A DNA stretch of 64,000 bases from Planctomycetaceae bacterium (GTDB lineage: Bacteria; Planctomycetota; Planctomycetia; Planctomycetales; Planctomycetaceae), in NCBI GenBank assembly GCA_021732845.1, contig JAKFUF010000045.1:1-64000 (forward strand). The letters run 5' to 3'. Numbering within the stretch: the stretch's first letter is position 1; every line of letters starts with the position of its first letter. Under the pieces are notes generated by a model. That model saw only the letters and a program-made list of their open reading frames with translations. It made no database searches and was not told where the DNA came from. Shown one piece after another: positions 29,401 to 37,700 of this stretch. Position numbers and translations under genes: made by a program.

Positions 29401-31591
29401 TCCCCCACTCCGCACGCATCCGCTCCACCGCCTCCTGGTTTAACGCCAGCGCCGCCTTCAGATTCCCCGCCTGGTATTCGGCGAGCCCCAGGTTGACCAT
29501 GCTGACGGTCGTTTCGCGGCTGTCCGTCACCTTCAGAGAACGCCTCGTCTTTAGCACCTCCGCGAGCAGCGGCAGCGCGTCCTGCAGGCGGCCGGCACCC
29601 ATCAGCGCCAGCCCGAGGTGGTTCATGGTCGTCAGCGTGGTCTCATGCGTCGGCCCGAGCTTGTCCCGCGCGACGATGTGGGTCTTTTCCAGCAGGTCAA
29701 CCGCCTCGTTGAAGTGCGACAGGGCCTGGTGGCTCGTCGCCAGCCCGTTGGCATTCTTCAGCGTGGCTTGATCCGCCTCGCCCAACTCGGCCAGCAGTGT
29801 CTTGCGGGCACTCTCATACAACGGGATCGCTTTTTCGTAGTGTCCCAGCCCGGCCAGAGCGTCCGCCAGGATGCCCTGCAGCTCCGCGACGATCAACGGG
29901 TCGCCCACCGCCTCGCCCGAAAGCTGGGCGGCAGCGGCATCAAGGTTTTCACCCAGTTCCACCTGCAGTGGCTTCGCCCCCTTCTCGCGGGAAAACGGGT
30001 CGAGGCTGCCAAACACCGAGGCCAGAATCTCGTTGCCCCGCTGAAGCTGCTCAAGCCGCCGCTGCGCCGAGTCGCGCTGCTGCTGGGCCTGACGCAGACC
30101 GACAGTGGTTCCGATGATGCCCGCAATCAGCGCCAGCCCGACAAGAACTCCGGCAATCACCGGTCCGCGGTGGCGGCTCAAAAACTTTCTGAACCGATAG
30201 CCGGCGGAGGGGGGACAGGCCTCCACCGCCTCGTCCGCCAGATGGCGTTCGATGTCGTGTGCCAGGCCGATGGCGGTTTCGTACCGGCGGGAGCGGTCCT
30301 TCTCCAGGCACTTCATCACGATCCAGTCGAGTTCGCCGCGCAGCAGGCGGGCCAGCTTGACCGGCTCGATCCGCCGCAGCGCCGCCACGCTCGCCAGCGA
30401 CTGGTGCGATCCGCTCAGCCGCGTGCTCGGCTTCTGTGGCTCATCCTCCCGGATGATCCGCACCATCTCCAAGAGCGCCCCGCGCCGCAACTGCTGCTTG
30501 TCGTGCGGCGTCGATCCAGTCAGCAGCTCATACAGCATCACCCCCAGTGAATACACATCCGAACGGGTGTCGATGTCCAAAGCGTTGAGGTCCGCCTGCT
30601 CCGGCGACATGTACTCCAACGTGCCGAGAATCTGCCCGATTTCCGTGAAATCCGCCTCGTCAGTCAGCGGCTGATGCAGCGCCTTGGCGACGCCGAAGTC
30701 GATCACCTTGGGGATTGGCCGGCCATCCTGCACGCAGACGAGGACGTTCGACGGCTTGATGTCGCGGTGAATGATCCCCTTCTGATGCGCGTGCTGAATC
30801 GCCTGGCAGACCGGCACGAACAGTTCCAGCCGCTCGCGCAGGGACAGACGCTGCTCGTCGCAAAAGCGTGTGATCGGAATGCCATCGACCAGCTCCATCA
30901 CAAAGTACGGCGTGCCGGCCGCAGTCTGGCCGCCGTCATACACGCGCGCGATGTGCGTGTGGTCCATCAGCGCCAGGGCCTGCCGCTCGGCTTCAAACCG
31001 CCGCAAGACTTGGACGCTGTCCATGCCCGGCTTGATCAGCTTGAGCGCCACCTGCCGCCGCACCGGCTCGGTCTGCTCGGCGATCCATACGCTGCCCATG
31101 CCGCCTTCGCCCACCTTGCGCACGAGGCAGTAAGGGCCGACAAATTCGCTCGGGGTCGCGTCCTGGTGGCTCCCCGCGGGTTGGGGCACCGCTGGCGGGG
31201 GCATATCCTGCGCCTGCACTCCGGGGAGGTAATTGATGGTTTCCGCATGCGGATCGGATGGGGCCGAGCTGCTGCCGGACCCCGACAGTTCGGCCTCAAG
31301 TTCCTTGACGGTCTCCCGGATCAGTGCGATCCACTCGGGAAACTGGTCCAGATAGCGGTTCAGGGGGACGGGAATTCCGCTGTGCAGGCGCGTCTCGACA
31401 TCCAGCCGCACCAGTTCCTCGGCCATCACTCTGCGGAGATGTTCGGGCACCGCCTGGACGATCGGCTGCAGCCCGTCCGCCGCCGCCACACTCCACGACT
31501 TGGCATACGCATCGCACACGGCGTTTACCTGCTGCAGGTCGGCCAGCGGCAGGGCGTTAAACGCAGAGAGTTCGTCGTTCGGCGGAGTCAT
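26495..31591 (-). CDS. Transmembrane Ser/Thr protein kinase with a large TPR sensor domain
   Basis: 1,698 residues. A ~150-residue planctomycete-type N-terminal region precedes a complete eukaryotic-like kinase domain (~153-430): glycine loop GEGGMGSV (161-168), Lys184 in VALKLIK, catalytic HRDIKPSN (275-282), DFG (298-300) and activation segment LEYMSPEQ. A single transmembrane helix (VIAGVLVGLALIAGIIGTTVG, ~477-498) leads to roughly 1,150 residues of kinesin-light-chain-type TPRs with the 42-residue period and LG-x-x-HPDTL motif. The topology suggests a cytoplasmic kinase and periplasmic TPR array. An ECF sigma factor gene lies upstream on the same strand, a pairing common in Planctomycetes, so signalling to transcription is likely but inferred. 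Confidence 0.93.
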   Translation of the reverse strand: MTPPNDELSAFNALPLADLQQVNAVCDAYAKSWSVAAADGLQPIVQAVPEHLRRVMAEELVRLDVETRLHSGIPVPLNRYLDQFPEWIALIRETVKELEAELSGSGSSSAPSDPHAETINYLPGVQAQDMPPPAVPQPAGSHQDATPSEFVGPYCLVRKVGEGGMGSVWIAEQTEPVRRQVALKLIKPGMDSVQVLRRFEAERQALALMDHTHIARVYDGGQTAAGTPYFVMELVDGIPITRFCDEQRLSLRERLELFVPVCQAIQHAHQKGIIHRDIKPSNVLVCVQDGRPIPKVIDFGVAKALHQPLTDEADFTEIGQILGTLEYMSPEQADLNALDIDTRSDVYSLGVMLYELLTGSTPHDKQQLRRGALLEMVRIIREDEPQKPSTRLSGSHQSLASVAALRRIEPVKLARLLRGELDWIVMKCLEKDRSRRYETAIGLAHDIERHLADEAVEACPPSAGYRFRKFLSRHRGPVIAGVLVGLALIAGIIGTTVGLRQAQQQRDSAQRRLEQLQRGNEILASVFGSLDPFSREKGAKPLQVELGENLDAAAAQLSGEAVGDPLIVAELQGILADALAGLGHYEKAIPLYESARKTLLAELGEADQATLKNANGLATSHQALSHFNEAVDLLEKTHIVARDKLGPTHETTLTTMNHLGLALMGAGRLQDALPLLAEVLKTRRSLKVTDSRETTVSMVNLGLAEYQAGNLKAALALNQEAVERMRAEWGNDHPQTWTAINNLAMTHQQVGRGDLALPLLEGLVRSRRAHLGAEHPDTVSSINNLGFALFEAGKFDAAAPLMEEAYQLTLRNEGAEDADTLTMLNNLALCRWRLNDLEQATTLMTQVAEQQKLTVGADHPDTLLANNNLALLYLEGGQEELAADLYEKTMTLRRAKLGADHPDTVASMIGLGNARRQAGQTEAAIAQLTEALELSRAKWGAEDATTLTAAEVLAQAYEAQGDLDKAAQLLEDALKVHRKSAGTADFNISDDLQLLARVYLAQQKASQAIPLLEEAVVILQRLSGAGSSAWLTATGSLAQACLTDKRFDEAMKLYEKIYRHHADQGLTSAAALDAADTLATAYHTAGRYTQSVAAFEEVVKQRRETEGIDAPATLLSMNNLASALSAAGQYDRALLLYQEVFDRRVRVLGPDDPLSLFSRNELAVAHQWLKQYDKSTPLFDQTLAKCREFLGPRDTLTLGSMQGLAGAHFFSGRFAQALALDQELLAIRTEVLGPDDLSTLGSHHDVGKAHQALLEYDKALAAYEIAFAGFVAQRGPEAPETLNAQFGLGQSQRYLGHFDLALPHLEQVVAGRKKLLGSNDPDTLASLIALQQTYEAAGKPTLAVTLHEEIVAIHKVRFGADAPATLQSMHNLAAVQVRVGRNDLAVPIYEETLKLRAEKLGRMHLDTLVTMNNLAVAYQMTNKLDLALPLYEETLRLRVAQQGPAHVQTVLSRQNLAYGYSLAKRWEDAIREYAETLRLRRENPGPDHPDTLYVMQTLGFLHRDVGQPEQAIPLLAEALDRLSQRDGPVPANLRPLPGGLATLYESVGRLLLAETIWRQMLVDERRQFGDADLRTAAAMAGLGMNLLLQQRHVEAELLLRECLLIRDAKDPEGWLRFNTRSLLGASLFGQKNFQAAEPLLLEAYHGLQEREAKIPLQFKARLTDAIQRLVELYRAWDKPEEAERWQKTWEEARKAVKT

Positions 31592-31871
31592 GAGCCTTGC
31601 TGGATTCTGGCTGAATGTTTGTGTGCGGAACTAACGTATGGGGAATCAAAACGCATCAGGTCGATGAGCGGGACAGGATGAAAGAGAATGCAAAAGGATG
31701 AGAGAGGATCTGTTCCGGCTTGCAGCCTCATCATCCTGTCTTGTCATTCAAAATCCTTTTCCATCCCCGGCATGAAACTCACCGTGGAAAATTCGGAATT
31801 GCGTTCCCGTTATTCACGCCTGCGGCTCCGACGTTTCAAGTCTCCGACTCATATCGGTCATCCTCGCGCGT

Positions 31872-31979
31872 TTTCGTGTTCTTCGTGCCTTTCGTGGTTA
31901 TTCCTTCACGGAATTGAATGATGGCCCAGACTTCGTTCACTCGGTTCACTGAACCACGAAAGGCACGAAGAACACGAAA
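31872..31979. repeat. Perfect 28-bp inverted repeat with 52-bp loop
   Basis: Arms 31872-31899 (begins TTTCGTGTTCTTCGTGCC) and 31952-31979 (ends GCACGAAGAACACGAAA) are exact complements. It lies in the 549-bp gap between the ECF sigma factor end and the kinase start, where no gene is visible. A different sequence with the same architecture is at 53997-54101. Confidence 0.85.
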
Positions 31980-32140
31980 GGTCGAACCACGAGTCCCAAT
32001 CCTCTACGAATAAGAATTTGCCGAGTTCAGGATGATGGTTGATTCAGTCGTGCGCTGCTTTCGTGCCAGAGTATTCCGTAGTGCACCAACTCAACGCTCT
32101 GCCGATGCATCGGAGTTGCACGATGAAGCTCGCACAACAG

Positions 32141-32797
32141 TCAACCGTCCTCTGTCTTGTCGCCCCAGACTTTGCGGATCTCCAGCAGTTTGCGGTGTAC
32201 GGTCCGGCGGGTGACGTTCAATTTGGAGGCGATTTCGATGGGGGCAAAATTCTCCAGCCGCAGTCGGGCGATCTCGCGGAGGGTGTCGTCGCCAAGCTGG
32301 CTCATCAGTCCGTCGCAGGTTTCGGCCACTTCACAGGCAAAGTCGGGCGTCGGCTCGCGGCTGGCGAGCATGTCGAGCCCCGCCCCATCGCCATCCAGAC
32401 CGTCAAAGCAGGCGCTGGCCACCGTCCGTTGAACGTCTCGTTTGGCCGCCCGCTCGTCCCGCAGCCGGTTCGAAATCTTCCGCTCGGCAATGACGACCAG
32501 CAGCCGCCACAGGCTGTCCCGGTCATCGAGCGCCGCCGCCCGCTGTTGCTGCACCGCGGCAAACAGGCTGTGAAAGGCGCTGTTGGCGACGTCGTCCTCG
32601 TCGTACACCCCCCGAATCCCGCGCGGGAGCCGACCGCGGGCCAATTGCGTGAGCCGCCGGCAAAAATGATCCCACAGCGGACCCGCCGCGGCGGCTTCGC
32701 CCTGTTGCAACTGCCGCATCCAAAGCGTGACGGGATCGTCGGGAGCCACTGTGGACACCGTAAGGACACGCTCGGCGAACGGCCCGGGTACAACCAC
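32141..32797 (-). CDS. ECF-type RNA polymerase sigma factor
   Basis: 218 residues. A sigma region 2 is seen at ~25-115 (TLWMRQLQQGEAAAAGPLWDHFCRRL...YDEDDVANSAFHSLFAAV...DRDSLWRLLVVIAERKISNRLRDE) and region 4 with a helix-turn-helix at ~170-212 (LRLENFAPIEIASKLNVTRRTVHRKLLEIRKVW). This is the planctomycete ECF group that lacks a classical anti-sigma factor and is usually paired with a Ser/Thr kinase. The kinase-TPR gene follows 549 bp downstream in the same direction. The true start may be internal (a GTG at the VSTVAPDDPVT segment), as the first ~14 residues look non-homologous. Regulation by phosphorylation is an inference. Confidence 0.85.
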   Translation of the reverse strand: MVVPGPFAERVLTVSTVAPDDPVTLWMRQLQQGEAAAAGPLWDHFCRRLTQLARGRLPRGIRGVYDEDDVANSAFHSLFAAVQQQRAAALDDRDSLWRLLVVIAERKISNRLRDERAAKRDVQRTVASACFDGLDGDGAGLDMLASREPTPDFACEVAETCDGLMSQLGDDTLREIARLRLENFAPIEIASKLNVTRRTVHRKLLEIRKVWGDKTEDG

Positions 32798-33241
32798 CGC
32801 CCCCGGAGCGACCCCCCAGTCGAAGCGGCGTTGCCTGCCTGCGCAAGCGTCCTCAGCACTTTATCACCGCTTTCTAGAACGTGCAAATAAATGTTGGATC
32901 GGTGATCGGTGGAACCGCAGCCTCAGCGACGCTCGGACATCGACACCCTCGAATGGGTGCCACTGTGCCACTGTGCCACACCCGCCGTCCGGTGGCCCGC
33001 GGGATCATACAGCGTCGTGACCGACCGAAGTTCTGGTGTCGTGACGCGCTGTGTGCGGTTGACAGGATCGAACATGGACGTCGTCCGTCGCGTGACATCT
33101 GACATCAGCGTCGGGTTGCGGGCTGGGACGAGACTTTACAGGCTGCCCTACTGTCCGGTGATTGGGACGTTGAACGACCCCGACAGGGTCAATGCCGGGA
33201 ATCTCCCCCAGACCCAGGGCGTCGCCGGCACTGGTAGGTTT

Positions 33242-33602
33242 TTGCTCGCTGCGGAGCCCCTGGCGCGGATGGGTGGCTTGCGCCACCTTCCTCATCCGCT
33301 GTCGGGGTTCCTCGCTCACTGCCGGCTTTGCCCTGGGCTGACAGAATGAGCCTTACAGGCTCAAGCCGATGCCACGTGGCTTGTCGGCGGGTGTGGCATT
33401 GCCAAAAAGGCTGTCGATTCTGTGTGCCACGGGTCAGCTTGTCTGCCAGTGGGAACGGGGACCGACTTCGCCAATCTGACAGTGGACTTTTCCGAATGGG
33501 ACATCGCCAGAGGTTCGCGCGGGTCAGTCTTGCTCGCTGCGGAACCCCTGGCGCGGATGGGTGGCTTGCGCCGCCTTCATCCGCTGTCGGGGTTACTCGC
33601 TC
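33242..33602. repeat. Duplicated ~75-bp block
   Basis: Blocks at about 33242-33318 and 33529-33602 share TTGCTCGCTGCGGA-CCCCTGGCGCGGATGG, TGGCTTGCGCC and CATCCGCTGTCGGGGTT, with small differences. Direct orientation, non-coding. Confidence 0.75.
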
Positions 33603-33719
33603 GCTGGCAGCAGGCTGACCCGTGGCACCCCGCTCGGGCCTGTCCGTCCTTGTCCGCGATTGCCACACGCCCGACCTGACAACCACAAGCTCTAGGAGAA
33701 GAATGTCGTCAGACGCTCG

Positions 33720-33736
33720 CACTGGCAAAGCCAGTG
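33720..33736. repeat. CACTGGC-AAA-GCCAGTG palindrome
   Basis: Seven-base arms around AAA, within GCACTGGCAAAGCCAGTGGC. It is related to the palindromes at 7985 and 9838 and lies about 100 bp before the RAYT transposase remnant. Confidence 0.7.
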
Positions 33737-33836
33737 GCACACAACTGCGTGGTCGATCTCGCCACTGCCACACCCGCCGGAGGCACGGAGCACAAGACCT
33801 CGGAATCACGCCGCCGCAACCGCCGTCGGAGAGTCC

Positions 33837-34015
33837 TGGCAGCGGCGTTTCAGGGAGCACACCATTGAGGCTGAGGACGACTTCGACGCGCATGTCGAGG
33901 ACATCCACTGGAACCCGGTCAAGCCCGGATCCGTCCGCCGTCCCCGTCCATCGCCGCACTCGTCATTTCACCGCTGGGTGGAAGACGGGGCATCCCCTGA
34001 ACTGGGGATGCGGAT
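33837..34015 (+). pseudogene. Remnant of a REP-associated tyrosine transposase (RAYT)
   Basis: Reading from TGG 33837, the frame gives WQRRFREHTIEAEDDFDAHV, then EDIHWNPVKPGSV, then HSSFHRWVEDG. This corresponds to the C-terminal region of RAYT/IS200-like Y1 transposases (family pattern WQRRFWEHxIRDEDDFxxHVDYIHYNPVK...WPxSSFHRxVxxG, quoted here in pieces). The N-terminal HUH and catalytic Tyr region is absent, and a frame slip near the end disrupts the expected P-x-WG terminus. RAYTs mobilise REP-type palindromes, which are abundant in this window. Confidence 0.7.
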
Positions 34016-34277
34016 TACGCCCAATCTCGATTGCGAAGATAGATGATCAAGTTGGCGAATGAGCCAGGAGACAGGCTGAAGGGCCTTCACGCCGTTGTTG
34101 ACTTGAGCCGACGCCACCCGTGGCTCACGGACTTGCTTTCAAAATGCAGCCCCATTGCGTCGTGGCCCGCCGGATTACATCAATTTGCGGATGACGTAAT
34201 TACCGTCATGACAGCAAGTCGTTTCAAGGGAAGGTCTTGTGTGCACACTGTCAGTACGGGAATTACGTCACATTGCG

Positions 34278-34621
34278 TCACAGTGCGTCAATCACCGTAG
34301 GATCCGGCCCCGGATACCAGCGACCTTGATTTGTTCGGCCTTCTGAATGGGCATTGCCGCGCCGCTGCAAGGTCCGCACAAGCGATTGGACCTGAGTCAC
34401 TGACAGTGCTGGCAGGACTTGGCACAGTTCCTCGAGTTTCGAGCCCTCGGGATTCTCTTCGATGTGCTTCAGCAGCAGGGCGAGGTTCTGCTCACGGTCC
34501 AGCCCTTTCTTACGCGTATAAGTGCCTTTTTGTCCCACGAATTCGTAATAGCGCCTCGCGAGCAGCAGCGTTCGGCCCTTCCCCTTCTCGATCACGCCAA
34601 GGTCCAGAAGCCGCGCGACTC
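34278..34621 (-). pseudogene. C-terminal remnant of an AlbA/AAA-type (RecG-like) ATP-binding protein
   Basis: The open frame reads RLLDLGVIEKGKGRTLLLAR, then RYYEFVGQKGTYTRKKGLDR, then EQNLALLLKHIEENPEGSKL, and ends in a winged-helix-like VLPALSVTQVQSLVRTLQRR segment and GRWYPG. This resembles the C-terminal winged-helix part of the divergent-AAA/AlbA_2 DNA-binding proteins often found in mobile or defence contexts. The N-terminal AlbA domain is missing; upstream in frame is only repeat sequence (GTGCCACTGTGCCACTGG). It is therefore called a fragment rather than a 133-residue gene. Confidence 0.5.
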
Positions 34622-34725
34622 CAGTGGCACAGTGGCACAGTGCCACACCGGCCGAACTGACCAGCGGCAACCAGTTCATCCGCCGTAGCTCGCGTCGAAC
34701 AGTCAGAAGAACTCCACTTGTTCAT

Positions 34726-34757
34726 CATGGCATGCCAGGCATGCCAGGCATGCCATG
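34726..34757. repeat. Triple GGCATGCCA near-palindrome
   Basis: CATGGCATGCC followed by AGGCATGCC twice and ATG: three iterations that make an almost perfect 32-bp palindrome just beyond the stop of the CHAT gene. It may serve as a terminator. Confidence 0.55.
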
Positions 34758-34764
34758 TTTTCGC

Positions 34765-37700
34765 TCAGTTGGGATCACCAATCAAAATGAAAGCAGCCCA
34801 AAAGCGCGGGTGATCGAAAGGTTTGACCTGCCTGGGGTTAGCATTGGCATCAATGGTCGGAGCCACGATTTTCAGTGGCCGCTGATTCTTCGCACGGGAC
34901 ACGCTGTTCGTCAGGCCGGCCAGTTGCAGGCCGACTTCTTCCTGCGTCATGTTTCTCAGCCACGCCTTGGCTTCGGCGAGGGCGGAGGCTTTCGGCATTG
35001 GGCTCGCCAGTCCATCGCGTTTCCCCAACAGATTGCGATAGAAACGGTCCATGAGCAGCGCGGTGGCCCGGTCGTCGACTTCCCACAGCGACAGGCAGAC
35101 GCTGCGGCTGCCGGCCAGAAGGAATGCCTGGGCGAAGCCCAGCAAGCCGTCGCCACCACCTTCCCGACCCAATCCGGTCTGGCAGGCGGAGAGGGTGACC
35201 AGTTCCGTGTCGAGCTTCCAGTGCTCCAGTACCTCCCGCGCGGTGATCTGGCCGTTAATCCAAGGCTCTCCGCTGGGAGCAAATTCTTGAGTGTTGGGAT
35301 CGTCCTGCGCCAGGATCAAAGCCGAGTCAAACGCCCGAATGTTGTTCGCCGAACCGTGGCTCGCGAAATGCAGATACCGAAACTTGCCCAGTTGCCCGCC
35401 CGTGCGCAGCGCTTCGACCTGCGATTCGGAGGCCGCATGGTCGGCCAGCACGATTGCCTTCCCCGCGAACAGCTCGCTGAGCGTCTTGAGTTCGAGCCGG
35501 GTGCCGGGCAGATCGGTCCATTCCCCGCCCCGGCTGGTCAGCAGCTTGTCGATCTGCCGACGGCTGGCGATCGCCTGGGGAGCCGGTTCCCTGGCCAAAG
35601 CGACGCCGAGCTTGCCCGGCGCGAAGTCGCGCACCACCGGTTTCGCTTCGCCTTCGCGCCAAATGCTCACGGCGACAGTCTTGTCGTTGGCGTGATTGGC
35701 AACTTCCTGGGCGAGACCGTCCACGGTCTTCAGTTCGACGCCGGCATAGGACAGCAGCACGTCGCCCGACTGGACCCGGCCGTTCTTCTCGGCGTTGCCC
35801 CCGGGGACAACCTGCTCCACCAGCAGCCCGCCCGGAGGCAACTCTGTGGGGACCGGCTTTTGCGCCGTGTCGACGTCATAAAATGGATCGCCAAGCGCCA
35901 GCACTCCGTCCGACTTCGGCGGTGCCTTGTCCTTCAGCCGGGCCAGAAACGTGCCGGATGGGACGTAGCTGATGGTGTACCTGTCGGTCAGCACCTCGAT
36001 CGGAATGCCGGCCATCTCGTTGACCGCCACAACGTAAAGCTTCTTTACACCGTGAAGATGCTTTTCCAACGGTGCGATTCGCTGGTCGTAGAGTTGTTTC
36101 GCGAGTTTGACGATTTCCGCCTTGCTGGCGGTTCCCTGTCGCAGAAGATCTCGACATTGCTCCGCCAATTTATCGTCGTCAATTGTGAAACGCTGGCTTT
36201 CGCCACGCCCAGGCAACGGCTCGAAGTGTGGATCTTTCGTCCCTCGAAGCACGCAACCCCAATGTTCATTCACCCCGCCCGATTTCTCAGCAATGTCAAC
36301 CCAGGCGACAAAAGCTTCGTCCGCCGTTAGCGAATTCTGTATTTCCGTGAAAGTGGCCACCTCGCGGTTGCTCAATTCCACAGCGAACCTGTTCAGTTGT
36401 CCCAAAACCAATCTTCGCTCCGTTTCGAGCGATGCCAGCTCTTGCTTTTCAAGGTCCGACCGTTCATGGCGTGTGACCAGGTCCGAAATACGCGGTTGGA
36501 TGGCGGCTTGCCGGTTCGCGAGCAGGACACTTTCTCTCTCTTCGTCCGTGGTCAGTCTCGCACCGCGTCGGATGGCGAGTTCGTCGAGCAGGCCGCGAGC
36601 CAAATTGGATTCAAGTGATGTGAATGCCACTGCCGGCAATTTAAGCCGCACCTGGGTTGCGCTCAACAATGGATACGGATTGCGGCTGTTACTGACAGTG
36701 AAGCGCGCGGCGCCAGTGCCAATTGCCAGCAAACGACTGGCTTCACGGGAGTGGAGCCCCCTTAGCAGCATTGCCAGAGTCTCCTCAAGCTTATTTTGAG
36801 CTCGCAAATTGAAGGCCAGGTTCGTAAATGCTGAAGCGGTTTCCGGATGGCCTTCGCCAAGAACCCGCTGATAAAGAGATAATGCACGGTTGTAGTATGG
36901 TTCCGCTTCGGTGAATCGCCGCTGCGCGTTCAAGTTGAAGGCCATCTCAAAATAGCTGTCAGCGGTTTCGGGATGATCCTTGCCAAGCGACTGTTCACGA
37001 ACCGTCATGGCCAGCCTGCACAACGGCTCTGCCTCTTCGTACAGGCCTCCTGAGTTGAGAATGCCGGCGATTACGCTGTAACTGTGAGCGGTTTCGGGAT
37101 GATCCTTGCCAAGAACCAGCTCTCGGATGGCAAGCGACTTTCTGGCGAGCGCCGTGGCTTCATCACTCTTGTGTTGGGTATTTAGATTGACTGCCAGATT
37201 GGAATAACTTCTGGCGACGAAGGGATGATCGTCCGCCAGTGAGTTCCGCATGATTTCAAGGGCCCACCTCAGGATGGGTTCAGCCTCGGCGTGTCTGCCC
37301 TGCCCGCTCAGGTTATTCGCCAACCCACTGTATCCAATGGCGGTTTCAGAATGACCATTCCCGAGCGTCGCCTGGTAGATCTGCAAAGACTTCCTGTAAA
37401 GCGGCTCCGCCTCGAGGCATTTCCCTTGTGCGTCCAAGCTTCCAGCCAAATTGTTGTAGCTCTGCGCAGTGGCTGGGTGGTCCTCGCCAAACAGATTTTT
37501 TCGGATCGTAAGGGCCTTCGCATAAAGCGGCTCGGCATCGGCATGGCGACCCTGGGATTTGAGGTTGAATGCCGCATTATTGTAACTTGTGGCGGTCGTT
37601 GGATGATCTTCCCCAAGCACTGCCTTGCAGATTGCCAGGGCTCGCTGGAGGTGTGGCTCGGCTTCGGCATACTTGCCCTGAGAGTTTAGGTTTAGAGCCA

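Larger units (their letters stand above)
32798..34277. other. Repeat-rich intergenic region without an intact gene
   Basis: 1.5 kb between the ECF gene and an AlbA/AAA-type remnant. It contains GTGCCACTGTGCCAC-like iterations (32960-32985), several copies of a GGCGGGTGTGGCA-type motif (32970, 33388, 33767 areas), a duplicated ~75-bp block, a CACTGGC/GCCAGTG palindrome, and a decayed RAYT transposase. Long open frames here are GC-driven and show no family features. Confidence 0.7.

Noticed and set aside
33189-33959. 256-codon minus-strand frame in the repeat-rich gap
   Set aside because: Its sequence is made of the duplicated ~75-bp block (repeated GTPTADE-GGASHPSAPG) and has no start signal or domain.
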